Source of the DNA: Streptomyces beigongshangae
GTDB lineage: Bacteria > Actinomycetota > Actinomycetes > Streptomycetales > Streptomycetaceae
DNA length: 64,000 nt
Reading direction: 5' to 3'
Assembly (NCBI RefSeq): GCF_019710745.1
Contig: NZ_JAHKJW010000021.1
Span: 62,001 to 126,000, forward strand
Shown piece after piece: positions 31,926-50,026 of the stretch (its first letter is position 1; each line of letters begins with the position of its first letter). The notes under the pieces are model-generated. The model had not been told where the DNA came from, searched no databases, and saw only the letters and a list, made by a program, of their open reading frames with translations. A program made the position numbers and the translations under genes.

Positions 31926-32125
31926 GGCCGGGGAGCCGCGGCCGGGGGCAGGGTGCCCCGCTCGACGACCGCCACGCTCTCGGCGTGGTCCGAGAACACC
32001 CGCGCGGCCAGCAGCCCGGCGAGACCCCCGCCCAGCACCACGGCCTTCCCCAGCAGCGTCCGGGTCCCCGTGACGGGCTCGTCGGTACTGGGCCGCGCGA
32101 ACACACGGGCGGCGGACTCGAACAC
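31899..32125 (-). pseudogene. N-terminal remnant of an FAD-dependent monooxygenase
   Basis: From the GTG at 32125, with GGAGG 5 nt upstream, the minus strand reads about 75 residues: MFESAARVFARPSTDEPV, then KAVVLGGGLAGLLAARVFSD (the FAD dinucleotide fold) and VAVVERGTLPPAAAPRPGTP, HDGQLH. This matches the start of a squalene-epoxidase/hydroxylase-like flavoprotein. The remaining 300 or so residues are missing; the sequence runs into the oppositely oriented membrane-protein fragment near 31900. Confidence 0.62.
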
Positions 32126-32511
32126 GGGGACCTCCGGAGCAGTTGCCTGCGCCGTCCGGCCGCCGCCGGTGCTCCGCCGCAGCCCGGCCCGCCAGGTTTC
32201 AGCGTGCCGCGGAGCGGCGCAAGGAGCCTCCGCTGTGCGGGGACGGGACGGGGACATGCCGTAAGCCCTCGGTGTACACCTTGCGAAAACCTTCGGATCA
32301 AGTCCAATTCGCGCGCACAAAAACGGCTCCACGTCCCGCGGCACCCGGTTCGCGGCACCCGGCGAGCCCGACCAGCCTGAATACACCGGTGGTTAGGGGT
32401 CCGGAACCGGTGCCGGCGCAGGGGTGCGGGGTGCGACAGTGGTTGACTGCGACCCGGCGGGTGCCGGGGTGCGCTCATGTGATGCCGGTACGGGAAAGAG
32501 GCGGGAGCAAG
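32126..32511. other. Upstream region of the sensor kinase, with inverted repeat
   Basis: 386 bp with no gene. CACCGGT (32384-32390) and ACCGGTG (32406-32412) form a 7-bp inverted repeat whose spacer contains TTAGGGG (32393-32399), a heptamer that recurs in the PKS/thioesterase divergent region. A lower-GC stretch near 32281-32330 is a likely promoter zone. Ribosome-binding site GGGAG lies before the ATG at 32512. Confidence 0.4.
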
Positions 32512-33801
32512 ATGGACGTGCGGGCCGGTTTGATGGCCGCGGTGAGGGGTCTGGGCCTGGCGATGTTGTCGATGGTGTGCTCGCTGGTGCTGTTCTGCCT
32601 GACGGTGGTCTCGCTCGTACTGCTCCCGCTGGGGCTGGGCGTCCTCACCACACCGTGGGTGACCCACGTGGCCCGCGCCAACGCCGACTTACGGCGCCTG
32701 CTGGCCCGCCAGTGGTGCGGGGTCGACATCGAGGTGCCCTACCGGCCGCTGCCGCCGGTGGAGGGCGGACTCGTCGGGCAGGTGCAGCGCTGCCGGTGGC
32801 TGCTGAGGGACCCGGCGACGTGGCGGGACCTGACCTGGATGATCGTCGACCCGGTCGCGGGGTTCACGCTCGGCATCCTCGCACTGGGGCTCGTGGGGTA
32901 CGGGGCACTCGGGTTCGTCCTGGCGGCCGGACTGTGGTGGCCGCTGCGCGACGTGGGTTACTGGTACGGGTTCGTCCCGGTGGACGACCAGCTCAGCGCG
33001 CTGGCCGCGGCGGGCCTCGGAGCCGTGCTGATCGCGCTGGGAGTGCGCTACGACCCCGCCCTCCTGCGGGTGCACGGCCTGCTCACCCGGGCGTTCCTCG
33101 CGCCCACCCACGAACGGCGGCTGCAGATGCGGATCGAGCGGCTGCAGGAGTCCAGGGCGGACGCGGTGGACGTGTCCGCCGCCGAACTGCGCCGCATCGA
33201 GCGCGACCTGCACGACGGGGCGCAGGCCCGGCTGGTGGCGGTGGGGATGAGCCTCGGCACCATCGAGCACCTGCTGCGCACGAACCCGGAGAAGGCCGCG
33301 CAACTGGTGGCCGAGACCCGCAGGTCGTCAGTGGAGGCGCTGGAGGAACTGCGCCAGCTGGTGCGGGGCATCCACCCGCCGGTGCTGGCCGAGCGCGGCC
33401 TGGGGGACGCGGTGCGGGCGCTCGCCCTGCGCAGCCCGGTGCGGTGCGAGGTGGACATCGGTCCGATCGGGCGGATGGCCGCACCGGTGGAGGCGGCCGC
33501 GTACTTCTCGGTGTCCGAGATGCTGACCAACGTGGCCAAGCACGCCCGGGCGAGCCGGGCGTGGATCGACATGCGCCACCAGGACGGGATGCTGCGGATC
33601 ACGGTGATCGACGACGGCAGGGGCGGCGCGGACCCGGCGGGGGGCAGCGGCCTGACGGGCATCGAGCGCCGGCTCGGGGCCTTCGACGGCAGCCTCTCCG
33701 TGACCAGCCCGCCCGGCGGGCCCACCACCGCCGTCATCGAGCTGCCCAGCGGGGTTCCCGCCCCGCCCGCCCGCCCGTCCTCGGTGCAGCAGCCGTCCTG
33801 A
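32512..33801 (+). CDS. NarL-type sensor histidine kinase without adjacent response regulator
   Basis: 429 aa. The N-terminal half is a membrane sensor domain with about four segments (VRGLGLAMLSMVCSLVLFCL and others up to about 190). Dimerisation and phosphoacceptor site: RIERDLHDGAQARLVAVGMS, with H234 in the ERxLHDGxQ box of HisKA_3 kinases. The ATPase has MLTNVAKHARASRA (N box) and DDGRGGADPAGGSGLTGIER (G boxes). Kinases of this group are normally followed by a NarL/FixJ regulator gene; here the next gene is a thioesterase on the opposite strand, so the partner must be elsewhere or was lost with the fragments upstream. Possible control of the PKS cluster is inference. Confidence 0.9.
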   Translation: MDVRAGLMAAVRGLGLAMLSMVCSLVLFCLTVVSLVLLPLGLGVLTTPWVTHVARANADLRRLLARQWCGVDIEVPYRPLPPVEGGLVGQVQRCRWLLRDPATWRDLTWMIVDPVAGFTLGILALGLVGYGALGFVLAAGLWWPLRDVGYWYGFVPVDDQLSALAAAGLGAVLIALGVRYDPALLRVHGLLTRAFLAPTHERRLQMRIERLQESRADAVDVSAAELRRIERDLHDGAQARLVAVGMSLGTIEHLLRTNPEKAAQLVAETRRSSVEALEELRQLVRGIHPPVLAERGLGDAVRALALRSPVRCEVDIGPIGRMAAPVEAAAYFSVSEMLTNVAKHARASRAWIDMRHQDGMLRITVIDDGRGGADPAGGSGLTGIERRLGAFDGSLSVTSPPGGPTTAVIELPSGVPAPPARPSSVQQPS

Positions 33802-33886
33802 CCGCGGTCTCCGCACCGGTCCGCGCCGGTGCGAGGAGGCCGTCGGGCGGCCGACCGGGGCGGGGCAGGGTGGGGCGGACGCGCGC

Positions 33887-34663
33887 CTACGCCTGCGGCG
33901 GCACGATCAGCCGGGAGATCTCGGCGACGACCTCGCCGGCGCGCGGCGTCAGATAGAAGTGGTTGCCCTCGAAGACGCGGAGGGTGAACGGGCCCTCGGT
34001 GTGGCGGCGCCAGTCCTCGGCCTCGTCGATCGTGGTCAGCGGGTCGGCGTCGCCGAGGAAGGCGAAGAGCGGGCACGCGACGCGCGGGACACCGGCCGGC
34101 CGGTAGGTCTCGATGGCCTGGTAGTCGGCCCGCAGGGTCGGCAGGACCAGGCGCCGGGTCTCGGGGTCGGCGAAGACGGACGGATCGGTGCCGTTGAGCG
34201 CCTTGACGGAGGCGATGAGCGCCTCGTCGCCCTGGCGGTGGACCGTCTCGCCGCGGAACCGGGACGGGGCGCGGCGACCGGAGACGATCAGCCCGGCGGG
34301 GGACACGCCGTGCTCACGCTCCATCAGCAGGGCCACCTCGAAGGCGACCGCGGCCCCCATGCTGTGCCCGAAGAGCCAGGTCCGGTCGAGCCCGTCCCGC
34401 GGGAGCTCGCGGAAGGCGTGTGCCGCGAGGGCGTGGACGTCGGTGAGGGGCGGTTCCGTGTGCCGGTCCTGGCGCCCCGGGTACTGGACGGCGAGGACCT
34501 CGACCCGGCCGGCCAGTGCCCGCGAGACCGGGAAGTAGTAGCTCGCCGCGCCGCCCGCGTGGGGGAAGCAGATCATCCTCGGGGCCGCCGGGTCCGCCGG
34601 ATGGAAATCGCGGATCCAGTCCGAGGCGTTGTAAGGGGAGCTGGAAGGGGAAGTGACAGACAT
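33887..34663 (-). CDS. Type II thioesterase of the PKS cluster
   Basis: 258 aa from the ATG at 34663 (AAGGA at 8 nt). Alpha/beta hydrolase of the TEII group: CFPHAGGAASYYFPVSRALA near the start, nucleophile S101 in FGHSMGAAV, catalytic Asp in LGDADPLT and His in EGNHFYL. Such enzymes remove wrongly primed or decarboxylated acyl groups from carrier domains and keep the assembly line working. It is divergent from PKS A across a 284-bp region rich in inverted repeats and marks the left border of the cluster. Confidence 0.92.
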   Translation of the reverse strand: MSVTSPSSSPYNASDWIRDFHPADPAAPRMICFPHAGGAASYYFPVSRALAGRVEVLAVQYPGRQDRHTEPPLTDVHALAAHAFRELPRDGLDRTWLFGHSMGAAVAFEVALLMEREHGVSPAGLIVSGRRAPSRFRGETVHRQGDEALIASVKALNGTDPSVFADPETRRLVLPTLRADYQAIETYRPAGVPRVACPLFAFLGDADPLTTIDEAEDWRRHTEGPFTLRVFEGNHFYLTPRAGEVVAEISRLIVPPQA

Positions 34664-34724
34664 CGGGCATTCCTTGGATCGGTCCGACTGAAGCCTCCGC
34701 CTCAAGCCTGCGCCCAGCGTTCAT

Positions 34725-34876
34725 GTCCCCGGAGGGGACGGCAAGCCCTTAACCGCCCCTAAGGGGCGGGCCGTCGCGGGGCGCCGGGAGAAGCCGGGAG
34801 AAGCCCGGGGAAACCGCGAAACCGGAGCGGCCGGAACGGGCGGGCACGTTAGGGGCGATCAGGGGTTGGGGCCCCT
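34725..34876. promoter_or_regulatory. Divergent control region between thioesterase and PKS A
   Basis: Three inverted repeats: GTCCCC/GGGGAC (34725-34739), CCGCCCCT-A-AGGGGCGG (34753-34769) and AGGGG-N6-CCCCT (34861-34876), plus TTAGGGG at 34849-34855. The CCCCTAA heptamer in the central palindrome is the complement of TTAGGGG, so the motif occurs in both orientations here and once more before the sensor kinase gene. This looks like an operator array for a cluster activator; the protein is not encoded in the window. No confident -35/-10 pair seen. Confidence 0.5.
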
Positions 34877-34947
34877 CATCACCCTGCGTAGCGTTCCCTG
34901 CAAGCGCGCGTCGAGGTGATCGACGCCATTCGACCCGGGGTGGCTTT

Positions 34948-37900
34948 GTGGGTGACCAGGAGAAACTTCTTGACTACCTCAAGCGCGCGACTACGGATCT
35001 GCGTGCAGCCCGTAGACGCATCGCGGAGATAGAGGAACGTGAGCGGGAACCCATTGCGATCGTCGCGATGGCGTGCCGCTACCCGGGCGGCGTGACCTCG
35101 CCCGAGGGCCTGTGGGACCTGGTCGACCGAGGGGTCGACGCGGTGTCGGACTTCCCGTCCGACCGGGGCTGGGACGTCGAGGACATCTACGACCCGGAGC
35201 CCGGCAAGCCCGGGAAGACGGCGGCCCGCGAAGGCGGGTTCCTCTACGACGCGGGCGACTTCGACGCCGAGCTCTTCGGCATCAGCCCGCGCGAGGCCGT
35301 CGAGCTCGACGCCCAGCAGCGGCTGCTGCTCGAAGTGTCGTGGGAGGCGGTGGAGCGGGCCGGGATCGACCCGACCTCGCTGAAGGGCACCCCGACCGGC
35401 GTGTTCGCCGGGGTCATGTACCACGACTACGCGGGCGGCAGCAACGGCGGCAGCATCGTCTCGGGCCGCGTCGCCTACACGCTGGGCCTCGAAGGACCCG
35501 CGGTGACCCTGGACACCGCCTGCTCCTCGTCGCTGGTCGCCCTGCACACGGCGATCCGGTCACTGCGTGCGGGGGACTGCTCGCTCGCGCTGGCCGGCGG
35601 GGTGACGGTGATGTCGACCCCCGAGATGTTCGTCTACTTCAGCGAGCAGCGCGGCATGGCGACGGACGGCCGCTGCAAGTCCTTCGACGCGTCCGCCAAC
35701 GGCATCGGCTGCTCCGAGGGCGTCGGGGTCCTGATGCTGGAGCGGCTCTCCGACGCACGGCGCAACGGCCACCCCGTACTGGCGGTGGTGCGCGGCACGG
35801 CGGTCAACCAGGACGGCGCCAGCAACGGCCTCACCGCACCCAACGGCCCCGCCCAGCAGCGCGTGATCCAGCAGGCCCTGGCCGACGCGAACCTGTCCGC
35901 GGCCGACGTGGACCTGATCGAGGCGCACGGCACGGGCACGACCCTGGGTGACCCGATCGAGGCGCAGGCCCTGCTGGCGACGTACGGGCAGGACCGTACG
36001 GAGTCGCTGTGGCTGGGGTCGATCAAGTCGAACATGGGGCACACGCAGGCCGCGGCCGGCGTCGCGGGCATCATCAAGACGGTGCAGGCGCTGCGGCACG
36101 GCACGATGCCCAGGACCCTGCACGTGGACGAGCCGACGCCCCAGGTGGACTGGGAGGCGGGCGACGTCCGGCTGCTGACCGAGGCGCGGGAGTGGCCGCG
36201 CGGCGAGCGTCCGCGCCGGGCCGGGGTGTCCTCCTTCGGGATCAGCGGCACCAACGCCCACGTCATCATCGAGGAGGCGCCGGCGGCGGCCGAGGAGGAA
36301 CCGGCGGAACGCCGGGAACTGCCCGCCGTCCCGCTGGTGGTGTCCGCCAGGACCCCCGCCGCGCTGCAGGCCCAGCTCGACCTGCTGGCCTCCGTCGACG
36401 GGGACGCCCTGGACGTGGCGTACTCGGCCGCGACGGGCCGTGCCCTGTTCGAGCACCGCGCGGTACGGGTCGGGTCCGAGACCGTGATCGGCTCGGTCAC
36501 CGAGGGCAAGCTGGCCTTCCTGTTCACCGGCCAGGGCAGTCAGTGGGTCGGGATGGGCCGCGAACTGTACGAGACCTTCCCGGTGTTCGCGGCGGCGTTC
36601 GACGAGGTCTGCGCCCTGCTCGACGTGCGCGAGGTGATGTGGCACGACGAGGAGGCCCTGCGCCGCACCGAGTTCACCCAGCCCGCGATCTTCGCTCTGG
36701 AGGTGGCGCTGTTCCGGCTCGTGGAGTCGTGGGGCGTCAGGCCCGACCTGCTGGCCGGGCACTCCATCGGAGAGCTCGCGGCCGCGCACGTCGCCGGTGT
36801 GCTCACCCTGCAGGACGCGGCACGGCTGATCGGGGCACGGGGCCGGCTGATGCAGCAACTGCCGTCCGGCGGGGCGATGGTGGCGGTGCAGGCGGCCGAG
36901 GAGGAGGTCGCGCCCCTGCTCGGTGACCGGGTGGGCATCGCGGCCGTCAACACGCCCGACTCCGTGGTGATCTCGGGCGCGGAGGACGCGGTGTCCGCGG
37001 TCGTCGAGCTGTTCACCGGCCGCAGGACCAGCCGGCTGAAGGTCTCGCACGCCTTCCACTCGCCGCTCATGGACCCGATGCTGGAGGACTTCCGCAAGGT
37101 CGCCGAGAGCGTCACGTACCACGAGCCGGTCATCCACCTCACCAAGGACGTGGGATCGGCGGAGTACTGGGTGCGGCACGTACGGGAGGCGGTGCGGTTC
37201 GCCGACGACGTGCGCAGCCTCCAGGAGCGCGGGGTCACCCGGTTCCTGGAGATCGGCCCGGACAGCGTGCTGACCGCGATGGCGGGACAGAGCGCCGACG
37301 GCACGATGGCGGCCACCCTGCGCCGCGACCGGCCCAGCACGGAGAGCCTGTTCACCGGGGTCGGAAGGCTGTTCACCACCGGTGTCCCGGTCGACTGGAA
37401 CGCCGTGTTCGACGGACGCGGCGCCCGCCGGGTCGACCTGCCCACCTACCCCTTCCAGCACAAGCGCTACTGGCGCACGGCCGAGAAGAGCCTCGCGTCC
37501 GCCGGGCTGGAGTCCGTCGAGCATCCCCTGCTGGGCGCGGGGGTCGCCCTGCCGGACGGCGGCGGGATCGTCCTCACCGGACGGCTCTCCGTGGCCGCCC
37601 AGCCCCGGCTCGCCGACCACGACGCCCTCGGCGTGGTCGTGGTGCCCGGAGAGGTGTTCCTGGAGCTGGCGCTGTTCGCCGCCGAGCGGACCGGCCACGG
37701 CCGGGTCGGGGAACTCGACGTCCACGCACCCCTGGTCATGGCCGACGCCGAGGACACCGTGACCCTGCGGGTGCTGGCCGACGAGGCCGGGACCGTCGGG
37801 GTGTACGCGCGCCGCGACGACCAGGCACCCTGGGTGAAGCACGCCACCGGCACCCTGACCGCCGGGACCGGCGGAACCCCCTGGCCGCGTGACGACGAGA

Positions 37901-39825
37901 CGTACGCCGCGCTGCTCGACGACGCGGCACGGGAAGCCGGCCTGTCCTCGGACGGCGGACGGACCCTGGCCCACACCTGGCGCGGGGCGTCGGTGCAGCT
38001 CGACGGGGAGGGCCGTCCCGTCCTGTCGGTGGACTCCGTCGGGACCCGCGCCGTCTCCGCGGACGAGGTGCGCGCGTACACCGGTGGCCGCGAGTCGCTC
38101 TACCACCTCACCTGGCTCCCCGCCCCGGCCCCCGCCGCCGAGGCGCCCGACCAGGTGCTCTACGAGTGCCCGCCGCCGGACGAGGCCACCCCGCAGGGGT
38201 TCCGCGCACTCGCCGGGCAGGTGCTCACCGCCGTCCGGCAGTGGCTGGCCGGCGAACGGTCCGCGTCCTCCCGGTTCGTGGTCGTCACCCGCGGCGCGAC
38301 CGACGGCGGCGACCTCGGGCACGCGGCGGTGTGGGGCCTGGTGCGCGCCGCGGAGTCCGAGCACCCCGGCCGGTTCGTCCTGGTGGACCTGGAGGCCGGC
38401 GCCGAACTCCCCGAGGAGGCGCTGCGCCTCGACGAGCCCGAGATCGCCGTCCGCGACGGCGAGATCCTGGTGGCGAGGCTGGCCCGGGTCCCGGCGACGG
38501 ACGCCGGGACCCCGGACTGGGGCGCGCACGGCACGGTCCTGGTGACCGGCGGCCTGAACGGACTCGGCGCCCTGACCGCCCGGCACCTGGCGTCCGGGCA
38601 CGGCGTGAAGAGCCTCCTGCTGACCAGCAGGCGCGGCATGGACACGCCGGGCGCGGCCGAACTGGTGGCGGAACTGACCGGGGCCGGCGCCGAGGTGGAG
38701 GTGGCCGCCTGCGACGTCACCGACCGGGACGCCCTGGCCGCGCTGCTGGCCGAACGGCCCCTGACGGCCGTCGTGCACTCGGCCGGTGTGCTCGACGACG
38801 TGCTGATCGGGGAGCTGACCCCCGAGCGGCTGGACGCGGTCATGCGGCCGAAGGTGGACGCCGCCTGGCACCTGCACGAACTCACCCGCGACCACGGCCT
38901 CTCGGCGTTCGTGATCTTCTCGTCCGTGGCCGGCACGCTCGGTGGCGCCGGACAGGCCAACTACGCCGCCGCGAACGCCTGGCTGGACGCCTTCGCCCGG
39001 CACCGCGCCGCCGAGGGACTGCCCGCGGTGACCCTCGGCTGGGGGCCCTGGACCGAGGTCGGCGGCATGGCGGACCGGCTGGACGACGCCGAGCTGCGTC
39101 GGATGCAGCGCTCCGGGCTGTCGCCGCTGTCCCCGGACGAGGGGCTGGCGCTGCTGGACGCCGCGCTGCTGCCCGGACGGCCCCCGGCGGTGGTCCCGGT
39201 CCGGTTCGACCTGGCGGCGATGCGGACGCAGGCGGAGGCCGGGACGCTCTCCGCCGTGTTCGGCGCCCTGGTGCGCGTCCAGGCCCGCCGCGCCTCCGCA
39301 GGATCCGGCCGGGCCACCTGGGAGCGGCTGGCCGGACTGGACGAGGCGGAGCGCAGGAAGTTCCTGCTGGAGCTCGTCCGCGGCCATGTGGCCCGCGCCC
39401 TCGGGCACGGCGGCGGCGACGAGGTGGAACCGCACCGCGCGCTGAACGAACTCGGCCTCACCTCCCTGGGGGCGGTCGAACTGCGCAACGCCCTCAACGC
39501 CGACAGCGGGCTGTCGCTGCCCCCGACCCTCGCCTACGACTACCCGACCTGCCTCGCCATCGCCGACCTCCTGTACGACGGGCTGCGGCCGGAGGAGACC
39601 GACCGGGTGGCGGAGCTGCTGGCCGAACTGAACCGGCTGGAGGCGGCCGTGGCCGACCTCGCGTCGGACGAGGAGGCCCACTCCAGGGTGACCGCCCGGC
39701 TCGAAGCGGTGTCACGGCGGGCGCGGGACGCCCGGAGCGGAGCGGACACACCGGCCGACGGCGCGGTGCCCGCCTCCGACGACGAGCTGTTCGAGGTGCT
39801 GAACAAGGAACTGGGACTGTCCTGA
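34948..39825 (+). CDS. Type I modular PKS, one extension module (PKS A)
   Basis: 1625 aa from a GTG. Order: N-terminal docking coiled coil (1-33), KS (about 35-458, Cys192 in DTACSSS, EAHGTGT), AT (about 515-820; GHSIGE with S606 and HAFH 701-704, malonyl type), truncated DH, KR (about 1050-1440), ACP (about 1465-1550) and C-terminal docking segment ending DDELFEVLNKELGLS. The DH keeps H891 in HxxxGxxxxP but lacks the YGPxFxG and HPALLDxxLH parts carrying the catalytic Asp; the span from that His to the KR nucleotide motif is 309 residues, against 390-420 in the other complete modules. KR: TGGLNGLG at 1200-1207, LDD motif (B type) and Ser/Tyr present. ACP: LGLTSL (S1506) instead of the usual LGxDSL. 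Expected output: a beta-hydroxy intermediate. Confidence 0.96.
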   Translation: MGDQEKLLDYLKRATTDLRAARRRIAEIEEREREPIAIVAMACRYPGGVTSPEGLWDLVDRGVDAVSDFPSDRGWDVEDIYDPEPGKPGKTAAREGGFLYDAGDFDAELFGISPREAVELDAQQRLLLEVSWEAVERAGIDPTSLKGTPTGVFAGVMYHDYAGGSNGGSIVSGRVAYTLGLEGPAVTLDTACSSSLVALHTAIRSLRAGDCSLALAGGVTVMSTPEMFVYFSEQRGMATDGRCKSFDASANGIGCSEGVGVLMLERLSDARRNGHPVLAVVRGTAVNQDGASNGLTAPNGPAQQRVIQQALADANLSAADVDLIEAHGTGTTLGDPIEAQALLATYGQDRTESLWLGSIKSNMGHTQAAAGVAGIIKTVQALRHGTMPRTLHVDEPTPQVDWEAGDVRLLTEAREWPRGERPRRAGVSSFGISGTNAHVIIEEAPAAAEEEPAERRELPAVPLVVSARTPAALQAQLDLLASVDGDALDVAYSAATGRALFEHRAVRVGSETVIGSVTEGKLAFLFTGQGSQWVGMGRELYETFPVFAAAFDEVCALLDVREVMWHDEEALRRTEFTQPAIFALEVALFRLVESWGVRPDLLAGHSIGELAAAHVAGVLTLQDAARLIGARGRLMQQLPSGGAMVAVQAAEEEVAPLLGDRVGIAAVNTPDSVVISGAEDAVSAVVELFTGRRTSRLKVSHAFHSPLMDPMLEDFRKVAESVTYHEPVIHLTKDVGSAEYWVRHVREAVRFADDVRSLQERGVTRFLEIGPDSVLTAMAGQSADGTMAATLRRDRPSTESLFTGVGRLFTTGVPVDWNAVFDGRGARRVDLPTYPFQHKRYWRTAEKSLASAGLESVEHPLLGAGVALPDGGGIVLTGRLSVAAQPRLADHDALGVVVVPGEVFLELALFAAERTGHGRVGELDVHAPLVMADAEDTVTLRVLADEAGTVGVYARRDDQAPWVKHATGTLTAGTGGTPWPRDDETYAALLDDAAREAGLSSDGGRTLAHTWRGASVQLDGEGRPVLSVDSVGTRAVSADEVRAYTGGRESLYHLTWLPAPAPAAEAPDQVLYECPPPDEATPQGFRALAGQVLTAVRQWLAGERSASSRFVVVTRGATDGGDLGHAAVWGLVRAAESEHPGRFVLVDLEAGAELPEEALRLDEPEIAVRDGEILVARLARVPATDAGTPDWGAHGTVLVTGGLNGLGALTARHLASGHGVKSLLLTSRRGMDTPGAAELVAELTGAGAEVEVAACDVTDRDALAALLAERPLTAVVHSAGVLDDVLIGELTPERLDAVMRPKVDAAWHLHELTRDHGLSAFVIFSSVAGTLGGAGQANYAAANAWLDAFARHRAAEGLPAVTLGWGPWTEVGGMADRLDDAELRRMQRSGLSPLSPDEGLALLDAALLPGRPPAVVPVRFDLAAMRTQAEAGTLSAVFGALVRVQARRASAGSGRATWERLAGLDEAERRKFLLELVRGHVARALGHGGGDEVEPHRALNELGLTSLGAVELRNALNADSGLSLPPTLAYDYPTCLAIADLLYDGLRPEETDRVAELLAELNRLEAAVADLASDEEAHSRVTARLEAVSRRARDARSGADTPADGAVPASDDELFEVLNKELGLS

Positions 39826-39882
39826 CGGACCCTGCCCCACCTCTGCCCGTACCTCTGCCTGTGAACTTTTACGAATGGGTTG

Positions 39883-50019
<10,137 letters not shown>

Positions 50020-50026
50020 GGACACG

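Noticed and set aside
34948..39825. PKS A as the loading protein because it is first in order
   Set aside because: It starts with an extension-type docking coiled coil and a KS with an intact active Cys (DTACSSS), with no loading AT, KSQ or ACP in front.
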